A DNA stretch of 64,000 bases, from positions 496,001-560,000 of the forward strand of contig NZ_JACFXW010000001.1 in assembly GCF_014158035.1 (NCBI RefSeq), in the 5' to 3' direction. The stretch is from Rhizobium sp. G21 (lineage in GTDB: Bacteria > Pseudomonadota > Alphaproteobacteria > Rhizobiales > Rhizobiaceae). Positions 1 to 8,879 of this stretch are shown in pieces (position 1 is the stretch's first letter; the number at the start of each line of letters is the position of its first letter). The position numbers were made by a program, and so were the translations under genes. The notes beneath the pieces are model-generated. The model had not been told where the DNA came from and did not search any database. It saw only the letters and a program-made list of their open reading frames with translations.

Positions 1-253
1 CGATCTCGAGCACGCGCTCGCCGGCGCGCAGATCGAGCAACTGCAGCATCTTCGCGAGGGGCGACGGCTCCATCATGAAGCGGCCGTCGCCGACACTGAT
101 ATCGGTGTCGATGTAGGAAAGCGCCTTGAGGTGCTCAGGCGTGAACTTTTCGCGCGGAATCGCGAGGAACGCCGCGAGCACCGTCCGGGACGTCACGTCC
201 GTCGTGCGAATCTGATTGTCGACCATTTTGGCGCGCTGCGCTGCGTAATCCAT
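1..253 (-). CDS. pcm: Protein-L-isoaspartate O-methyltransferase, N-terminal part (cut by window edge)
   Basis: The first 84 codons of a PCMT-family SAM-dependent methyltransferase, which repairs L-isoaspartyl residues in damaged proteins. The start reads MDYAAQRAKMVDNQIRTTDV, a typical alphaproteobacterial PCMT opening, and the fragment ends in ERVLEI, the beginning of the SAM-binding motif I. The gene runs leftward and continues beyond base 1, so the catalytic core is not visible. The ATG is at 253-251. The relatives annotated as pcm in Hyphomicrobiales are often divergent from the E. coli enzyme, so activity is inferred from family only. Confidence 0.8.
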   Translation of the reverse strand, partial: MDYAAQRAKMVDNQIRTTDVTSRTVLAAFLAIPREKFTPEHLKALSYIDTDISVGDGRFMMEPSPLAKMLQLLDLRAGERVLEI

Positions 254-428
254 TGTCGGAGGCCCCATCGTAAAGCTTTAAGAACCGCTTGCCTGCGAGC
301 GGTCTTAGTCCGGCTGCGCCGCGCTTTCAAGACGGGGCGCGCCGCAACGCAAAAAAGAACGGAAAGATCGAACGAAAAAGCCGATCGCGCGGGGCGATCG
401 GCTCTCATGCGGCGGATACCGCCAAATA

Positions 429-503
429 TGGCTCCTCGGGCCGGATTCGAACCGGCGACCTGTCGATTAACAGTCGAATGCTCTACCGCTGAGCTACCAA
501 GGA
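429..503 (-). tRNA. tRNA-Asn (GTT), copy 1
   Basis: 75-nt tRNA on the minus strand. The acceptor stem TCCTTGG pairs with CCGAGGA (one G-U), the anticodon loop is CTGTTAA with anticodon GTT, the T-arm carries GGTTCGAATCC, and CCA is encoded at the 3' end. It lies 44 nt downstream of a second tRNA-Asn and is probably co-transcribed with it from the promoter at 653-681. Confidence 0.97.
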
Positions 504-547
504 TCAACGCGACTTTTTCTTACAGCTTTCACACTGCTTCTGCAGAG

Positions 548-622
548 TGGCTCCCCGGGCCGGATTCGAACCGGCGACCTGTCGATTAACAGTCGAATGC
601 TCTACCGCTGAGCTACCAGGGA
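548..622 (-). tRNA. tRNA-Asn (GTT), copy 2
   Basis: 75-nt minus-strand tRNA, same body as the copy at 429-503 but with acceptor TCCCTGG pairing to CCGGGGA. The anticodon is GTT and CCA is encoded. It is the promoter-proximal member of the tandem pair. Confidence 0.97.
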
Positions 623-652
623 ATAACTGCGTCTTCCGCGTCGTTGGGCGGC

Positions 653-681
653 GTAATACAAACGCTTTTCCATTTTGCCAA
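653..681 (-). promoter_or_regulatory. Promoter of the tRNA-Asn pair
   Basis: On the minus strand TTGGCA (681-676) and TATTAC (658-653) are separated by 17 nt and lie 31 nt before the tRNA-Asn at 622. This is the same sigma70-type layout seen at the other tRNA genes in this window. The call is from sequence only. Confidence 0.6.
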
Positions 682-804
682 GCGATTTTTTCGAATTTCC
701 CACTTTTTCGCTGGTCTCCGGCCGCAACCCGCTGGAGAACTTGGCGGCGTGCGCCCCGTCCTTATTATCCCTGCAAAATCTCGCCGAACTTATTCAAATC
801 CGTC

Positions 805-833
805 TTGCGGAGCGCAAACCTTCCTGTTAGAAG
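805..833 (+). promoter_or_regulatory. Probable promoter of tRNA-Cys
   Basis: TTGCGG (805-810), 17-nt spacer, TAGAAG (828-833). The hexamers nearly match those upstream of the third tRNA-Glu (TTGCGG-17-TAGAAA). The distance to the tRNA-Cys 5' end (about 83 nt) is longer than at the other tRNAs, which lowers confidence. Confidence 0.45.
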
Positions 834-889
834 CCCCGCCAACCGCCGGGATGGTGAAACAAACATCCCTGATACATGCGCGTCCGACC

Positions 890-1312
890 TCAAAAATCAG
901 GCGTCGCATCACGAGAGGCCTCGTGGCGGAGTGGTGACGCAGAGGACTGCAAATCCTTGTACCCCGGTTCAATTCCGGGCGAGGCCTCCAAAATCTCTTC
1001 CAGAATTCTCAGGGCGTCAATCGCGCTTTTGGACTGGCGCCGGAGATACTCCGCAGCGTCATCAGGCAATTCCTCCGCTGCCGACAGCACCACCGCGACA
1101 TTCTTGCCGCCGCAGCGGCTGCAGACGAGGCGCGGCGCGAGGTCGGGCGGAAGCGCGCTCTGGTCTTCGCCCAGCCGCTCGATCATGGCGGAAAGATCGA
1201 GCCTCGAGCTCCAGTGACAGCCGGGATTGTTGCAATAGGCGTGTAGATGCAGCCCCGCGTCCCGCAAGGCCCCGAGCGTCCGATGTCTGACGGCGATCAG
1301 TTTTTCCCGCAT
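890..1312 (-). CDS. Small zinc-ribbon-like hypothetical protein, 3' end antisense to tRNA-Cys
   Basis: 140-residue protein of unknown function. It carries a split cysteine motif, CNNPGC near residue 30 and CSRCGGK near residue 67, which looks like a zinc ribbon. I chose the ATG at 1312, preceded by GGAGG at a spacing of 4-6 nt, over an ATG 21 nt further upstream with no ribosome site. The last 33 or so codons are the reverse complement of the tRNA-Cys gene, so this tail (after about residue 107) is probably not conserved; the true end may have been extended by loss of a stop. The core resembles short cysteine-rich proteins common in alphaproteobacteria. Confidence 0.6.
   Translation of the reverse strand: MREKLIAVRHRTLGALRDAGLHLHAYCNNPGCHWSSRLDLSAMIERLGEDQSALPPDLAPRLVCSRCGGKNVAVVLSAAEELPDDAAEYLRRQSKSAIDALRILEEILEASPGIEPGYKDLQSSASPLRHEASRDATPDF
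917..990 (+). tRNA. tRNA-Cys (GCA)
   Basis: 74-nt tRNA. Acceptor GGCCTCG pairs with CGAGGCC, the anticodon loop CTGCAAA gives anticodon GCA, the T-loop is GGTTCAATTCC, and CCA is encoded (988-990). The 3' end of a protein gene on the opposite strand overlaps it completely. Confidence 0.96.
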
Positions 1313-1461
1313 GTCGCCTCCGCCCGTCAACATGGCGCGCGAAGGAAGAAAAGAAAAGACGCTCCAGAGCGAAACAGAAAATTCGCCGCGCTTCTCTATA
1401 TTTTAACGATCGCTTGTAAAGGTGCTGCGATCGTCGAAGATGCGGGTCGAGGAGGACGCCG

Positions 1462-1761
1462 TTGAAAAGTCGCTTCACACTGCAACTCGACCAGATCGAA
1501 TTCGGCATCCGCCGCGTCAATTCGGTCTCCGCGCGAAAATTTCTCGCCACGGCCCAGGCGCTGCTCGGCGAACTGGGGCAGCAGAGCGAACAGACGCCGG
1601 AACTCATCGACGACATCGCGGCACTCGACAAGGCGCTTTGCCTGCTTGCGAGCCATGCCGCGGCTCAGTCCATCGACGCGAAGGCTCCGGCGCTGCTCGC
1701 GCAGGCGAGGCGGAAAGCCCTCAACGACCTCGAGCGGCTTCACACGAGGCTCACGACATAG
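1462..1761 (+). CDS. Small hypothetical helical protein
   Basis: 99-residue protein of unknown function, beginning at a TTG (1462) with GGAGG at 1451-1455, a near-perfect ribosome site at 6 nt. The sequence is rich in Ala, Leu and Gln with no Cys-pair, membrane segment or signal peptide, and predicts as mostly alpha-helical (for example FLATAQALLGELGQQ). It diverges from the minus-strand zinc-ribbon gene. Support is the ribosome site and plausible composition only. Confidence 0.5.
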   Translation: MKSRFTLQLDQIEFGIRRVNSVSARKFLATAQALLGELGQQSEQTPELIDDIAALDKALCLLASHAAAQSIDAKAPALLAQARRKALNDLERLHTRLTT

Positions 1762-2045
1762 ACGGCCGGCGGCCGCCATCTCCGGGAACGTTTTGCGCCC
1801 TGCCGGATTGGGTGACAGGATGAAGGCGGCAAGGGGTTTGCGTCGGAACGGAAGAGATCGGGAAACGTGATAGTTCAATGAAAATCGCGGGCGTCCGAGC
1901 GTCGGTCCCCGAGCATCGTTTCGCCCGGGCGCAGCCTCACCATGCCAATCGGCATGGCGACGAGGGCCGCATCGACCGTGCGGGGACGGAACAATTTCCG
2001 CATTTCGAGCCTTTATGAGCATCAGCAAAAGAAGAGGTGCTCAAC

Positions 2046-2519
2046 ATGGCTCGATTTTCCACGTCACTCGCCGCAATCGGATTGGGCGCGGTCATGGCCT
2101 TCACCGGCATTTCGCCAGTGACCGCCCAGCCCCTGCCGATGCCCCGGCCGCAGGCCGAAGCCGGCACGGACCTGGTGCAGGTCCGAGATCAAGGTCGCAG
2201 GATCATTCGCGAACGTCATCGCGGCTGGCGCGCCGATCGCGGCTGGCGCAACCATCACAGCTGGCGCGGTCACCGTGGCTATCGCTCCTACCGCCACGGC
2301 TATCGCCGCCACTCGGACGGCTTCTGGTATCCCCTGGCCGCCTTCTCGGCCGGCGCGATCATCGGCGGCGCCATCGCGGCCCCGCGCGTCCGGGTTCGCA
2401 CCACCAATCCGCACCGGAGCTGGTGCCGCGCGCAGTACCGTTCCTACCGGTCCTACGACAATACGTTCCAGCCCTATAACGGTCCGCGTCGCCAGTGCAT
2501 CTCGCCTTACGGCGGCTGA
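2046..2519 (+). CDS. BA14K family secreted protein
   Basis: 157-residue exported protein. An N-terminal signal peptide (about residues 1-29, ending near VTAQP) is followed by an Arg/His/Trp/Tyr-rich stretch with repeats of the type RGWR and HRGYRSY, a short Gly/Ala hydrophobic segment (AAFSAGAIIGGAIAA), and the C-terminal BA14K signature: WCRAQYRSYRSYDNTFQPY and GPRRQC. BA14K is an immunoreactive Brucella protein with lectin-like activity; the family is largely limited to Hyphomicrobiales. I chose the ATG at 2046 (GAGG 8 nt upstream) over an in-frame GTG at 2037. Exact function is unknown. Confidence 0.85.
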   Translation: MARFSTSLAAIGLGAVMAFTGISPVTAQPLPMPRPQAEAGTDLVQVRDQGRRIIRERHRGWRADRGWRNHHSWRGHRGYRSYRHGYRRHSDGFWYPLAAFSAGAIIGGAIAAPRVRVRTTNPHRSWCRAQYRSYRSYDNTFQPYNGPRRQCISPYGG

Positions 2520-2533
2520 TAGATCTCGAGAAG

Positions 2534-2554
2534 GGGGCGGCGACCCGCCGCCCC
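2534..2554 (+). terminator. Hairpin after BA14K gene
   Basis: Perfect 9-bp stem, GGGGCGGCG with CGCCGCCCC, and 3-nt loop, 15 nt after the BA14K stop. There is no T-run, so it may act with Rho or only stabilise the mRNA 3' end. Confidence 0.4.
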
Positions 2555-2641
2555 ATCCTGTCGTGCCCCGATGCCTTTCCTGTTGATCCCGAAGCGAAAA
2601 CGGCGCGTAGATTGTCTTGGAGACAACAGGGATGCGATAGA

Positions 2642-4112
2642 GTGACACAGAAGAAAACAGAAACCGGCGCCTCCATCGTCTGGTTTCGTCGCGACTTGAG
2701 GATCAACGACAATCTGGCCCTCGCCGCCGCCCTCGACGCTGGCGGAGACGTCGTCTGCGTCTATATTCGCGAACCTCGGGACGCCTTTGCGGGCGCGCAT
2801 GGCGCGGCGCAGGCCTGGTGGCTGAACGAGTCGCTCGAAAAGCTCGATGCGGCGCTGCGCGCTCGCGGCAATCGGCTCGTGCTCATGACGGGTCGCCCGC
2901 AGGATGTCCTCGACACCCTCATCGAAAAGACCGGCGCACGCGCGGTATTCTGGAACCGCCGCTACGACAAAGCGTCGAGAGACGCCGATGCCGCAATCAA
3001 GCAGGATCTCAAGGCCCGCGGCGTCGATGCGAGGAGCTTCGAAGGTTTTCTTCTGCACGATCCGATGACGCTGACAACCGGACAGGGCAAGCGCTACTCC
3101 GTCTATTCACCGTTCTGGCGCGCCTTCGAGGCGCGTTACACGCCGCCCGACGCCATCGATGCGCCGAAAAAATCCGCGCCTGCGCAGCGGCGCCCGACGG
3201 CGAGGACCTGACGAGCTGGGGGCTCCTGCCGACCAAGCCGGATTGGGCCGGCGGATTTCGCGAGGCCTGGAACCCGGGCGAAGACGGCGCCGTCGCGGCG
3301 CTGGAAACGTTTCTCGACGACGCCGTGAAGGGCTACAAAAAAATCGCGACATTCCCGGCCACAAGACCACGTCGCGTCTGTCACCGCATCTGGCCTTCGG
3401 CGAAATCTCGCCTCATCGGGTCTGGCGCGCGACGGAAGGGCTGGGCGATACGATCCCCGTTGAGGACGTCATCCATTTCCGCAAGGAGCTGGCATGGCGG
3501 GAATTCTCCTGGCACCTGCTCTTTCACGTTCCGGACCTGCCGAGAGAGAATCTCAACAAGAAATTCGACGCCTTTCCCTGGGCCGACGATCGCGAGGGTC
3601 TGTCGCTTTGGACCCGCGGGCTGACCGGCTATCCCATCGTCGACGCCGGCATGCGCGAATTGTGGCGCACCGGCTGGATGCACAATCGCGTCCGTATGAT
3701 CGTCGCCTCCTTCCTGATCAAGGACCTTTTGCTGCATTGGACCGAAGGCGAAGCCTGGTTCCGCGACACGCTCGTGGATGTCGATCTCGCCAGCAATGCC
3801 GCCAGCTGGCAATGGGTCGCGGGTTGCGGCGCCGACGCCGCACCCTATTTCCGCATTTTCAACCCGATCAGGCAGGGCGAAACTTTCGATCCGGACGGAA
3901 CGTATGTCAGGCGATACTGCCCGGAACTGGCGCGCCTGCCGGATCGTTATATCCACAAGCCGTGGGAGGCGCCCCGCGAGGTGTTGTCGCAGGCCGGCGT
4001 ACGGCTCGGCGACACCTATCCCAAGCCGATGGTCGATCATGACAGGGCGCGCAAGGCGGCGCTCGCCGCCTATTCCGAGATCACCGGGTCAAACCCGGGG
4101 GACGAGACGTGA
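2642..4112 (+). CDS. phrB: Deoxyribodipyrimidine photolyase (two frame slips)
   Basis: Class I CPD photolyase, which uses FAD and light to split cyclobutane pyrimidine dimers. Start is a GTG at 2642 with AGGGA upstream. The N-terminal antenna domain begins SIVWFRRDLRINDNLAL; the FAD-binding domain carries TSRLSPHLAFGEISP, WREFSWHLLFH, TGYPIVDAGMREL, and near the end WQWVAGCGADAAPYFRIFNP, all photolyase signatures. The reading frame is broken twice, at A6 (3167-3172) and A7 (3337-3343); adding one A to each run restores a continuous protein of about 490 residues. The segment between the slips contains LTSWGLLPTKPDWA, also family-typical. Probably intact in the organism, but a double-frameshift pseudogene cannot be excluded. 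Confidence 0.85.
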
Positions 4113-4198
4113 CGAAACGATGTTTATGCTCGACAATCGCCTAAAATTTTGCGGAACTGGGGCTTGCGGGACAGGGATCAAGAGGGGATCGACATAGT

Positions 4199-5452
4199 AT
4201 GGGACAACAGAGCTTTACCGCCGACGAAACCGCGATCGCCGAGCCCCTCGACGCATCCAATCTCGCACGGTTCAACAAGGGGCTGCCGCTGACCGTGCAG
4301 ATGATCTTCAAGGGGCTGGTCAACATCGACATCGGCTCGCTGACGATCCGCACGCCGGAGGGACGGCTCGTCCATATTTCCGGGCAAAAGCCCGGACCGA
4401 ACGCCGTCATCACGCTGAGGAACTGGAACCTCTTCTCGCGCTCGATCACCGGCGGCGCCATCGCGGCGGCGGAATCCTATATCGACGGCGATTGGGACAG
4501 CGCCGATATCGGCCAGTTCCTCGAGCTTTTCCTCGTCAATCAGCATGTCGGCGGCAGGTTCGCCAATGGCGCGCGCGGGCTGCTGCGCATTGTCGAGCGC
4601 TTCCGGCACTGGATGAACGCCAACACCAAGACGGGATCGAAGCGCAACATTTCGGCCCATTACGATCTCGGCAACGAGTTCTACAAGGCCTGGCTCGACC
4701 CTACCATGACCTATTCCTCGGCGCTTTACTCCACCGGCGCCAACGACCTCCCCTCCGCCCAGCGCGCCAAATATCGCGCTTTGGCGGATGCTACCGGCAT
4801 TCAGCCCGGCGACCGCGTGCTGGAGATCGGCTGCGGCTGGGGCGGTTTCGCCGAATTCGCCGCAAGCGAGATCGGCTGCCAGGTGACGGGCCTCACCATC
4901 TCCCGCGAACAGCTCAAATTCGCTTCCGAGCGCATGCAGCGCCAAGGCCTGTCGGACAAGGTCGATCTCAAATTCCAGGATTATCGCGACGAGACAGGGG
5001 TCTATGACAAGATCGTCTCGATCGAAATGTTCGAGGCGGTCGGCGAGCGCTATTGGCCGGTCTATTTCGGCAAGCTGCGCGAATGTCTGAAGCCCGGCGG
5101 CCGCGCCGGCCTGCAGGTCATCACCATCGATGAAAAGGCCTATGCCGATTACAAGGCCAATCCCGATTTCATCCAGAAATATATTTTCCCCGGCGGCATG
5201 CTGCCGACCCCGCGTCACCTCGCCGAGCATGGCGCAAAAGCCGGCCTGTCGCTGGTCAGCAGCTTCGGCTTCGGCCATGATTACGCGCGCACCTTGGCCG
5301 AATGGCGGGTGAAATTCTGGGACACCTGGGAGCGGCTGCAGCCGCTCGGCTTCGACAACAGGTTCAAGCGGCTCTGGGAATTCTACTTCTTTTATTGCGA
5401 GGCCGGCTTCCGCTCGCGCAATATCGACGTGCGGCAGGTGGTCTACGCCTGA
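4199..5452 (+). CDS. cfa: Cyclopropane-fatty-acyl-phospholipid synthase
   Basis: 417 residues, full family length. It transfers a methylene group from S-adenosylmethionine to the double bond of unsaturated acyl chains in membrane phospholipids, usually in stationary phase or acid stress. The SAM-binding motif VLEIGCGWGGFAEFAA lies near residue 205, preceded by ISAHYDLGNEFYKAWLD and followed by IEMFEAVGERYW; FYFFYCEAGFRSR at the C terminus is typical of Cfa. Start ATG at 4199; a GAGGGG lies about 11 nt upstream. It follows the photolyase by 86 nt on the same strand. Confidence 0.93.
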   Translation: MGQQSFTADETAIAEPLDASNLARFNKGLPLTVQMIFKGLVNIDIGSLTIRTPEGRLVHISGQKPGPNAVITLRNWNLFSRSITGGAIAAAESYIDGDWDSADIGQFLELFLVNQHVGGRFANGARGLLRIVERFRHWMNANTKTGSKRNISAHYDLGNEFYKAWLDPTMTYSSALYSTGANDLPSAQRAKYRALADATGIQPGDRVLEIGCGWGGFAEFAASEIGCQVTGLTISREQLKFASERMQRQGLSDKVDLKFQDYRDETGVYDKIVSIEMFEAVGERYWPVYFGKLRECLKPGGRAGLQVITIDEKAYADYKANPDFIQKYIFPGGMLPTPRHLAEHGAKAGLSLVSSFGFGHDYARTLAEWRVKFWDTWERLQPLGFDNRFKRLWEFYFFYCEAGFRSRNIDVRQVVYA

Positions 5453-5569
5453 GGTTGAAATCCTTTTCGCCGCCGGGCCTGTCCTCCGCAACTTAATTCC
5501 TTGCGCAACAGGGGTCGGGCGTGAAAAACACCGCCTCCTGAACTCAAGGAAAAACAGGCGGACAGGATC

Positions 5570-6609
5570 ATGGCTGCGCAGCACACCGTTCTCGATCTCA
5601 TCGGCAATACGCCGCTCATCACGCTCAAGCGCGCCAGCGAGGAAACCGGCTGCACCATTCTCGGCAAGGCCGAGTTTCTCAATCCAGGCCAGTCGGTCAA
5701 GGATCGCGCCGCGCTCTACATCATCCGCGACGCCGAGCGTAAAGGCCTGTTGCAGCCCGGGGCGTCATCGTCGAAGGCACAGCCGGCAATACCGGCATCG
5801 GGCTGACCATGGTCGCCAAGGCGCTGGGCTATCGCACCGTCATCGTCATTCCCGAAACGCAAAGCCAGGAGAAGAAGGACGCGCTGAAGCTGCTCGGCGC
5901 CGAACTCGTCGAAGTGCCGGCCGTTCCCTACAAGAACCCCAACAATTACGTGAAGCTCTCGGGCCGTCTGGCCGCGGAACTGGCCGAGACGGAGCCCAAC
6001 GGCGCGATCTGGGCCAACCAGTTCGATAATGTCGCCAACCGCCAGGCCCATATCGAGACGACCGCGCCTGAAATCTGGGCGCAGACCGACGGCAAGGTCG
6101 ACGGCTTCATCTGCGCCGTCGGTTCGGGCGGCACGCTGGCCGGCGTGGCGGCGGGCCTGAAGAGCGTCAATCCGGACATCAGGATCGGCCTCGCCGATCC
6201 CGAAGGCGCGGCGCTCTACAATTTCTACGCCCATGGCGAATTCAAATCCACGGGCGGTTCGATCACCGAAGGAATCGGCCAGGGCCGCATCACCGCCAAT
6301 CTCGAAGGCTTCGCCCCCGACTTTCAGTATCAGATCCCCGATTCGGAGGCGCTGCCGATCGTCTTCGATCTGGTGGAAAACGAAGGCCTCTGCCTCGGCG
6401 GCTCCTCGGGCATCAACATCGCCGGCGCCATCCGCCTTGCAAAAGATCTGGGGCCGGGCCATACAATCGTGACCATTCTCTGCGATTACGGCAACCGGTA
6501 CCAGTCCAAGCTCTTCAACCCCGCCTTCCTGTCTGAAAAGGGCCTGCCCCTTCCGACCTGGCTCACGAAGACCTCTGGCGTCCGGCCGCCCTTTGAACCT
6601 GTCGAGTGA
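5570..6609 (+). CDS. cysK: Cysteine synthase A (frame slip)
   Basis: O-acetylserine (thiol)-lyase, PLP-dependent, making L-cysteine from O-acetylserine and sulfide. N-terminal part: [14 protein letters not shown] and [15 protein letters not shown], with the PLP lysine in SVKDR. The frame breaks at G4 (5759-5762); one added G restores [16 protein letters not shown] and joins the two halves into a protein of about 346 residues. C-terminal part: GSGGTLAGV and [12 protein letters not shown], the usual phosphate-binding and active-site loops. ATG at 5570 with AGGA upstream. It starts a same-strand run with alaX and sseA, and supplies the step after the sulfite reductase operon at 10.8-14.7 kb. Confidence 0.9.
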
Positions 6610-6616
6610 CTGAACC

Positions 6617-7348
6617 ATGCCCGTGACCCCTCTCTTCCGCGACGATTTCTATCTTTCGACGGCGGAGGGAGTGGTCACTGCGGTGCATGACGACGGCTCG
6701 ATCGAACTCGACCAGACCTGCTTCTACGCGACGTCGGGCGGCCAGCCCGGCGACACCGGCTTTCTCGAACGCGCCGACGGCAGCCGCATCGAGCTCGGCG
6801 TCACCGTCAACGGGGCCGACAAATCGATCATCCTGCACAAGCCGCTGGACGGCCAACCTCGCCCGGAGATCGGAGAAAAGCTCGTTCTCCATATCGACTG
6901 GGCGCGGCGCTACAAGCTCATGCGCATGCACACCGCCTGCCACATCCTCTCCGTTGTCTGTCAGTTCCCGATCACCGGCGCCGCCGTCGGCGAGGACGAA
7001 AGCCGCGTCGATTTCGACATGAGCGAGACGATCGACAAGGACGAGGTGACGGCGAGGATGATGGACATCGTCGCCGCCAATCACCCCGTCTATCTGCAAT
7101 GGATCACCGACGAAGAGCTGGCGGCCAATCCCGGCATCGTGAAATCCAAGAATGTCCGGCCGCCCATGGGGCTCGGTCGCGTCAGCCTGGTCTGCATCGG
7201 TGAAAACGCTGCAATCGACAGCCAGCCCTGCGGCGGCACGCATGTGTCCGAAACCCAGGAAGTCGGCGAGATCCACATCGCCAAGATCGAAAAGAAGGGC
7301 AAGGAAAACAGGCGCTTCCGCATCAAGTTCGGCGCGCCTGAAGCCTGA
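6617..7348 (+). CDS. AlaX-type alanyl-tRNA editing protein
   Basis: 243 residues, free-standing homologue of the AlaRS editing domain. It hydrolyses mis-acylated Ser-tRNA(Ala) or Gly-tRNA(Ala) in trans. The zinc-binding site is visible as HTACH (residues around 102-106) and CGGTH near residue 206. An N-terminal beta-barrel domain (CFYATSGGQPGDTG) precedes it. It starts 7 nt after the cysK stop, so the two are likely co-transcribed. A separate alaS is not in this window. Confidence 0.88.
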   Translation: MPVTPLFRDDFYLSTAEGVVTAVHDDGSIELDQTCFYATSGGQPGDTGFLERADGSRIELGVTVNGADKSIILHKPLDGQPRPEIGEKLVLHIDWARRYKLMRMHTACHILSVVCQFPITGAAVGEDESRVDFDMSETIDKDEVTARMMDIVAANHPVYLQWITDEELAANPGIVKSKNVRPPMGLGRVSLVCIGENAAIDSQPCGGTHVSETQEVGEIHIAKIEKKGKENRRFRIKFGAPEA

Positions 7349-7374
7349 GCCCGCATTCCCGAGGGAGAATCACG

Positions 7375-8229
7375 ATGAGCGTCGACAAGAGTCCCTTTGT
7401 GGTGACATCGGATTGGGTGGAGAAGAATTTGGGCGCGCCGGCCTTCCGGATCGTCGACGCCTCCTGGTATCTCCCGGCGCAGAACCGCATCGGCGCGGAA
7501 GAATACGCCTCGGGCCACATTCCCGGCGCGGTGTTCTTCGATCAGGACGCCATCGCCGATCACTCCACCGGTCTTCCCCACACCGTCCCCTCGCCTGCGC
7601 AGTTCGCCGACGCCGTCGGCAAGATGGGAATTTCGGCGACGGACGAAATCGTCGTCTATGACGGCCCGGGCTTCTTCTCCGCCCCGCGCGTCTGGTGGCT
7701 GTTCCGGCTGATGGGCGCGGACAAGGTCTATGTGCTCGACGGCGGTCTGGACGGCTGGAAGGCCGAGGGCCGTCCGCTCGAAACCGACCTGCCGGAACCC
7801 GCGCCGGCCGTCTTCACCGTCAATTATCAAGGCCGGATGATCACCTCGCTGGACTCGATGCGCGGCATCGTCGACGCCGGCCTCCGCCAGATCGCCGACG
7901 CCCGCAGCCCAGGCCGATTCGCGGCGATCGATCCCGAACCCCGCGCCGGCCTGCGCGGCGGCCATATGCCGGGCGCCAAAAACCTGCCGGCCGGCGTCTT
8001 CGCCGAAGGCGGGCGCTTCAAGAGCATGGAGGCGCTACGCGCCGAGTTCGACAAGGCCGGCATCGATCTCACGCGTCCCGTCACCACCAGCTGCGGTTCG
8101 GGCGTGACGGCGGCTGTCATTTCGCTGGCGCTTGCCTCCGTGGGACACGCCGACCACACGCTCTATGACGGCTCCTGGTCGGAATGGGGCTCCCTGTCCG
8201 ACACGCCCGTCGTCACCGGCAAGGATTGA
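7375..8229 (+). CDS. sseA: 3-mercaptopyruvate sulfurtransferase
   Basis: 284 residues with two rhodanese domains. The catalytic loop CGSGVTA near residue 241 is the six-residue loop typical of mercaptopyruvate sulfurtransferases rather than the CRKGVT-type thiosulfate enzymes. It moves sulfane sulfur from 3-mercaptopyruvate to acceptors, fitting the neighbouring cysteine synthase. Rhodanese landmarks: SGHIPGAVFFD in the first domain and GGHMPGAKNLPAG in the second. ATG at 7375, GAGGGAG upstream. Complete, no anomalies. Confidence 0.92.
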   Translation: MSVDKSPFVVTSDWVEKNLGAPAFRIVDASWYLPAQNRIGAEEYASGHIPGAVFFDQDAIADHSTGLPHTVPSPAQFADAVGKMGISATDEIVVYDGPGFFSAPRVWWLFRLMGADKVYVLDGGLDGWKAEGRPLETDLPEPAPAVFTVNYQGRMITSLDSMRGIVDAGLRQIADARSPGRFAAIDPEPRAGLRGGHMPGAKNLPAGVFAEGGRFKSMEALRAEFDKAGIDLTRPVTTSCGSGVTAAVISLALASVGHADHTLYDGSWSEWGSLSDTPVVTGKD

Positions 8230-8232
8230 TCC

Positions 8233-8796
8233 ATGGCCACCCGCCCGAAAAAGCCGAGCGCTCAAAGCCCATATCACCCAGCTCGAAATGACCACGCCGC
8301 CGCGCCAGAGCCTGCCGCTGCCGGTCAACCTGCATACGGCGCTGATGCGCACGCCCAACATCCCCTGCCTTTCTACCGTTTCCTCTACAGCCAGGTCGGC
8401 CGGCGCTGGAACTGGGTCGATCGGCTCCGGATGCCGGACGACAAGCTCGCGGCGATCCTGCACGACAAGCGCACCCACATCACCGTCCTCTATGTCAACG
8501 GCGCCCCCGCCGGCTTCTATGAGCTGTTTCACGAGTCGGACGACGTGATCGAGCTCTGTCATTTCGGCCTGATCGAACACGCGCTCGGCCTCGGCGTCGG
8601 CAAATGGTTCCTGCTTCAGGCGCTGCACACCGCCTGGGGGCTGGAGCCGCAGAAGCTCACCGTCACCACCAACAATCTCGACCATCCCCGCGCCTTGCAG
8701 CTCTACCAGATGTTCGGCTTCAACCCGGTCTCGACCTCGGACGCGCTTGTGCGGCCGCTCAGCGACGAGGAATGGTCCGAACTGGCCAAGCGGTGA
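8233..8796 (+). CDS. GNAT family N-acetyltransferase (two compensating frame slips near the N terminus)
   Basis: About 188 residues. The body (FYRFLYSQVGRRWNW, then HFGLIEHALGLGVGKWFL and LYQMFGFNPV) is a GNAT fold with an acetyl-CoA loop; substrate unknown. Between about 8262 and 8362 the ATG frame gives low-complexity sequence, while the next frame reads HITQLEMTTPPRQSLPLP and ALMRTPNIP, which matches the start of this family. The frame returns at C4 (8362-8365), where one extra C would give NIPLPFYRFLY. So the open frame seen is partly false; one extra base (or two missing) near 8250-8262 plus one missing C explains it. ATG at 8233, 3 nt after sseA stop. Confidence 0.75.
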   Translation: MATRPKKPSAQSPYHPARNDHAAAPEPAAAGQPAYGADAHAQHPLPFYRFLYSQVGRRWNWVDRLRMPDDKLAAILHDKRTHITVLYVNGAPAGFYELFHESDDVIELCHFGLIEHALGLGVGKWFLLQALHTAWGLEPQKLTVTTNNLDHPRALQLYQMFGFNPVSTSDALVRPLSDEEWSELAKR

Positions 8797-8823
8797 TCTC
8801 TCAAAACATATCGCTGAACGCAA

Positions 8824-8853
8824 AACGCCGGCCCGAAATCTCGGGCCGGCGTT
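8824..8853 (+). terminator. Bidirectional terminator between GNAT gene and ald
   Basis: Perfect 13-bp stem AACGCCGGCCCGA / TCGGGCCGGCGTT with a 4-nt loop, between two convergent genes. A loose T-rich tail follows on the plus strand and an A-run precedes it, so it can serve both directions. Confidence 0.75.
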
Positions 8854-8879
8854 CTGTTTCCCCGCTTTTTTGACGCGAC

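Noticed and set aside
2642..4112. phrB as two or three separate short genes
   Set aside because: Each piece holds a consecutive part of one photolyase, and the joins fall at A-runs; one broken gene is the better reading.
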